DNA from: Fischerella thermalis PCC 7521
Lineage (GTDB): Bacteria > Cyanobacteriota > Cyanobacteriia > Cyanobacteriales > Nostocaceae
Length of the DNA stretch: 64,000 nucleotides
Assembly: GCF_000317225.1 (NCBI RefSeq)
Contig: NZ_AJLL01000096.1
Span: forward strand, 1-64,000
Direction of reading: 5' to 3'
The stretch's first letter is position 1, and each line of letters opens with the position of its first letter. Both the position numbers and the translations under genes were made by a program. The notes under the pieces are model-generated. The model ran no database searches. It was not told the origin of the DNA and saw nothing but the letters and a program-made list of their open reading frames with translations. Shown in pieces: positions 61,550 through 64,000 of this stretch.

Positions 61550-62851
61550 ATGGATACTTGCAATAGGACAACTTTTAATGAGACCAACCTTTACGAGCCA
61601 GATGATACACAACAGGAGGAATTGTGCAGCATCCCGAATCTACTCACCCTAACTTTTACAGAGAATGATTCCGGGAAGATTGATATGAATTCTCCAGAAA
61701 CTCAAATGGCTGCAAACAAACCTAAGTCACAGATACAACAAGAAATTTCCCAGCAAACAACCTTAATTCAAAGAGTTGTTGTACCCAGAGCAGATTTTAT
61801 CAAACAAAATCCTCACCAACCTGCTGATTTATCAGTATTTCCCATCCAACACTACCCTCTTGGCGAATCTATTGCATCAACAACAGAGTCTACCCAAGAA
61901 TACCCAACCTACAAAGGAGTGAAGCGGGAGAAATTGCTGGATACAATTTCTTACATATTCTTGGATGATGAAAACCTGGAGGAGATTGAACACTACACTC
62001 GAGAATCCCAGACAAATTCATTAAACCCCAGACCACACACAAAAGTCTCTAGTCAGTCATCAGGTGTAGGCTTAAGTTCTAAGATAGGACTAGCTTCAAT
62101 GATGTTTGCTGGAGGGTTTGCTGTTGGAGGAATTTCCTCTTGGGTTGTTTTATCAGATCAATTTGCCTCAGCTAATACTAAGTTGCAGAAAACAGTACAG
62201 AAGTATGCCAATCTTAACCCTGCATACAGTACTAACGCCTTAGAGAAAATTAACATCAGTACACCAGAAATTGATCTTCCAGAGACAAGCTTTAAAGCTG
62301 TTGAACCATCCGAGGATATCGAATCGCAGGTTACTTCACAACCAGCAAAGAACCAAGCTAGTCTAAATCAAGTAAAACCGCTGCTATCCAAATCGATCAA
62401 ACCAGAAGCGAAAACTAATTCGCAACTAACAAATAACCAGGTTAGCTTGAATCAAGTTGAACCGCCACTGCCGACATCTATCGACTTGGAGATTACTTCA
62501 CAACCAGCCAAGCAACAACCTACTTTGAATCAAAATGAATCCCCACTTCCCAACTCTCAGGTATTGGCTGCAACATCAAAGCCACTGTTTCAGCAGCGAT
62601 TGCTTACCTCAGCAGATCTTAAGGGATTGAGTGCGCAGGAATTAACGTTCATGCGTAATGAAATCTATGCCCGTCATGGTCGTCGATTTAAAGAGCAAAA
62701 GCTACAGCGTTACTTTGAGAGTCAAAGTTGGTATAAACCTCGTTATGCACCAGGAGAGTTTCCTGACTCTGTTCTTTCCCAAATAGAGTTGAAGAATGCC
62801 ATTATGATACGTGAGTACCAGCGTATTCATGGCATGACGCTAAACCCATAA
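61550..62851 (+). CDS. YARHG-domain membrane protein
   Basis: 433 residues. A long N-terminal cytoplasmic, low-complexity part (1-175) is followed by one membrane helix (about 177-202, KIGLASMMFAGGFAVGGISSWVVLS). A linker follows with three similar ~27-residue units (about 262-337; SQPAKNQASLNQVKPLL, SQLTNNQVSLNQVEPPLP, SQPAKQQPTLNQNESPLP). The C-terminal YARHG domain (about 350-425) has LSAQELTFMRNEIYARHGRRFKEQKLQRYFESQSWYKP. YARHG domains are extracytoplasmic and thought to bind the cell envelope or peptidoglycan. Confidence 0.85.
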   Translation: MDTCNRTTFNETNLYEPDDTQQEELCSIPNLLTLTFTENDSGKIDMNSPETQMAANKPKSQIQQEISQQTTLIQRVVVPRADFIKQNPHQPADLSVFPIQHYPLGESIASTTESTQEYPTYKGVKREKLLDTISYIFLDDENLEEIEHYTRESQTNSLNPRPHTKVSSQSSGVGLSSKIGLASMMFAGGFAVGGISSWVVLSDQFASANTKLQKTVQKYANLNPAYSTNALEKINISTPEIDLPETSFKAVEPSEDIESQVTSQPAKNQASLNQVKPLLSKSIKPEAKTNSQLTNNQVSLNQVEPPLPTSIDLEITSQPAKQQPTLNQNESPLPNSQVLAATSKPLFQQRLLTSADLKGLSAQELTFMRNEIYARHGRRFKEQKLQRYFESQSWYKPRYAPGEFPDSVLSQIELKNAIMIREYQRIHGMTLNP

Positions 62852-63111
62852 CTACCTTAAACTACCTTAGTTTGAAGGGCGACTTCAACCAGGGTGTTTT
62901 TCTGTCGCCCCTGCCATCCGATTTTAGATTTTGAATTATTAATATAAGTAAATTATTAAAAAGGTAATATTTAATGGGTAATTGGTCATAGGAGAAATAA
63001 ATAATCAACGACCAATAACCAATAACAAAGCATAATATCGAAAGTAATTAGCCAAACTATTATACATAATTAATAATTCTCTATCTTCCTATTCCCTATA
63101 GCCTCTTATCT
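62852..63111. other. Convergent spacer
   Basis: AT-rich, with a GGCGACTTCAACCAGGGTG... TCGCCC segment that can fold (62879-62909) as a possible terminator of the YARHG gene, and ACCAATAACC-type sequence. No gene. Confidence 0.4.
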
Positions 63112-63732
63112 TCATATTAGCTTGCTATTAGACATCGCTTTCAGTTTTGAGGTAAACGACAAAGAGCGATCGCTTGTTTGGGGGGTAAATTGTTCGATAG
63201 GAGAATGATTGACAGCAGCCGGGAGAAGCTGTCGTTGTGGTTTGGGAGTGGAAGTAATGGGGAGATGGGGAGAAATTTCTTCGTGTTTCTCGATCTTAGT
63301 GTCTCTGTGTCTTTGTGTTTCCACTTCCTCTTTTTTCTCTTCATCAGCACGAGGAGTATGGTAAGCAGAAAATTGAGACCACGTTGACACTGAAGTTAAA
63401 CTTTCGGGGAATTTGCTACAAATTAGGCGCTCAAATTCCATATTGAAATGAAAAACAGCCTGTCCCCGGCGCTGCCAAAGTGTTAAGATTTGCTGTACTG
63501 ATATCGCTTTGTAACGCCCCTGATAGAGGGCTTCAATCACTGCTATATGTAACCAACTATCAGAGTATTGCTGTTGCCAACGATTAACCAACTCACTAGC
63601 TTGATAACCACTGAGATCAAAACTGTAATGAATCAATAAGGCTATTGCCAAGTCGGCAGATGTTCCCAAACTTGGTGTAAATGGTGGGATTTCATTTTGA
63701 GGCAATAGGGCTAAATTTTGCTCCCGTTGCAT
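63112..63732 (-). CDS. Hypothetical protein with repeat-derived C-terminus
   Basis: 206 residues. The first ~125 residues (ADLAIALLIHYSFDLSGYQASELVNRWQQQY, WLHIAVIEALYQGRYKAISVQQILTLWQRRG, FNMEFERLICSKFPE) look like a compact helical domain, conserved in feel, possibly winged-helix/DnaD-like. The C-terminal third (EEVETQRHRDTKIEKHEE, then Pro/Gln/Ser-rich) translates a GTGTCTCTGTGTCTTTGTG-type sequence known from cyanobacterial spacers. No named family recognised. Confidence 0.65.
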   Translation of the reverse strand: MQREQNLALLPQNEIPPFTPSLGTSADLAIALLIHYSFDLSGYQASELVNRWQQQYSDSWLHIAVIEALYQGRYKAISVQQILTLWQRRGQAVFHFNMEFERLICSKFPESLTSVSTWSQFSAYHTPRADEEKKEEVETQRHRDTKIEKHEEISPHLPITSTPKPQRQLLPAAVNHSPIEQFTPQTSDRSLSFTSKLKAMSNSKLI

Positions 63733-64000
63733 ATAGCTAGCTTTTTGCTACTGTTTGTTAGATAGTTGAAGTAAATTTATTTGTTTTGAAGATTATTAAT
63801 GGTGAGTGGATAGTGGATAGTGGTGAACAACCAACAACTAACAACCAACTACTAACTACTAACAATCCCCATAACTATTTTTCTTTATCTTTAGCAATAA
63901 AAGAATGTCTTTTATTCTACTCGTTACCGACTGCAAAAGGGGAAACAATATAGGGTGAATTAATTTTTGGAGATCGCCCGATCGCGACTAATGCTTGATA
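63733..64000. other. Terminal spacer with heptamer tract
   Basis: Contains a CAACTAACAACCAACTACTAACTACTAAC tract (63822-63866) and ends near a GGGCGATC-like palindrome (GATCGCCCGATCGC). Any next gene starts beyond the window. Confidence 0.45.

Overview
The window is chromosomal DNA of a filamentous, probably heterocyst-forming cyanobacterium (Nostocales-like). The evidence is ndhH, chlI, a high-light-inducible protein, a cyanobacterial thiE with an N-terminal extension, many HIP1 octamers (GCGATCGC), short tandem heptamer repeats between genes, and a moderately AT-rich composition. I saw no rRNA, tRNA or CRISPR array.

Region 1 (1-20075, all minus strand) is the upstream part of a hybrid lipopeptide assembly line. 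In biosynthetic order: FAAL-ACP-C-A-PCP (14556-20075), PKS KS-AT-KR-ACP (9790-14427), C-A-PCP-E (4481-9313) and C-A-PCP-C (1-4479, running off the window). A-domain pockets read from the sequence suggest Ser in the first module, an unassigned substrate with an acidic pocket (possibly basic) in the epimerising module, and ornithine in the last visible module. A fatty acid, Ser, one ketide extension with ketoreduction, a D-residue and Orn would therefore be joined. The end of the line (thioesterase, further modules) lies outside.

Region 2 (20076-23390) is an eroded border. It holds a truncated IS605-type TnpB just upstream of the first synthetase gene, a decayed type II thioesterase that has lost its nucleophilic Ser, a DUF1636 protein and an IS1182-like transposase remnant. 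Inside region 1, a luciferase-like monooxygenase survives only as a C-terminal stub. The cluster has clearly lost parts, although all large synthetase frames are intact.

Region 3 (23388-27098) encodes ferric-siderophore uptake: a TonB-dependent receptor with an AMIN domain and a periplasmic binding lipoprotein. A Fur-like repeat and an inverted repeat lie upstream. Its position beside the assembly line makes a siderophore role for the lipopeptide a reasonable but unproven idea.

Region 4 (27279-47020) is mostly housekeeping and photosynthesis: pgsA, an aspartase, a DUF362 protein, an SLH-fasciclin surface protein, a hybrid histidine kinase, a LivH permease, rsmH, ndhH, an RRM RNA-binding protein, chlI, hli with an HLR1-type promoter element, and a DUF202 protein. 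Several small proteins and gene fragments lie between them.

Region 5 (47217-64000) holds an RppA-like regulator and RppB-like kinase separated by an inverted repeat-protein gene and a dead nuclease gene. These are followed by a baeRF7-like protein, mgtE, a GST with an ArsR regulator and an SDR stub, an MFS exporter stub, a YdjM-like membrane protein, thiE-thiS, a beta-helix/SPOR protein, a YARHG protein and a hypothetical protein. Dispersed palindromic and tandem repeats are frequent, and some are fused in frame into coding genes.
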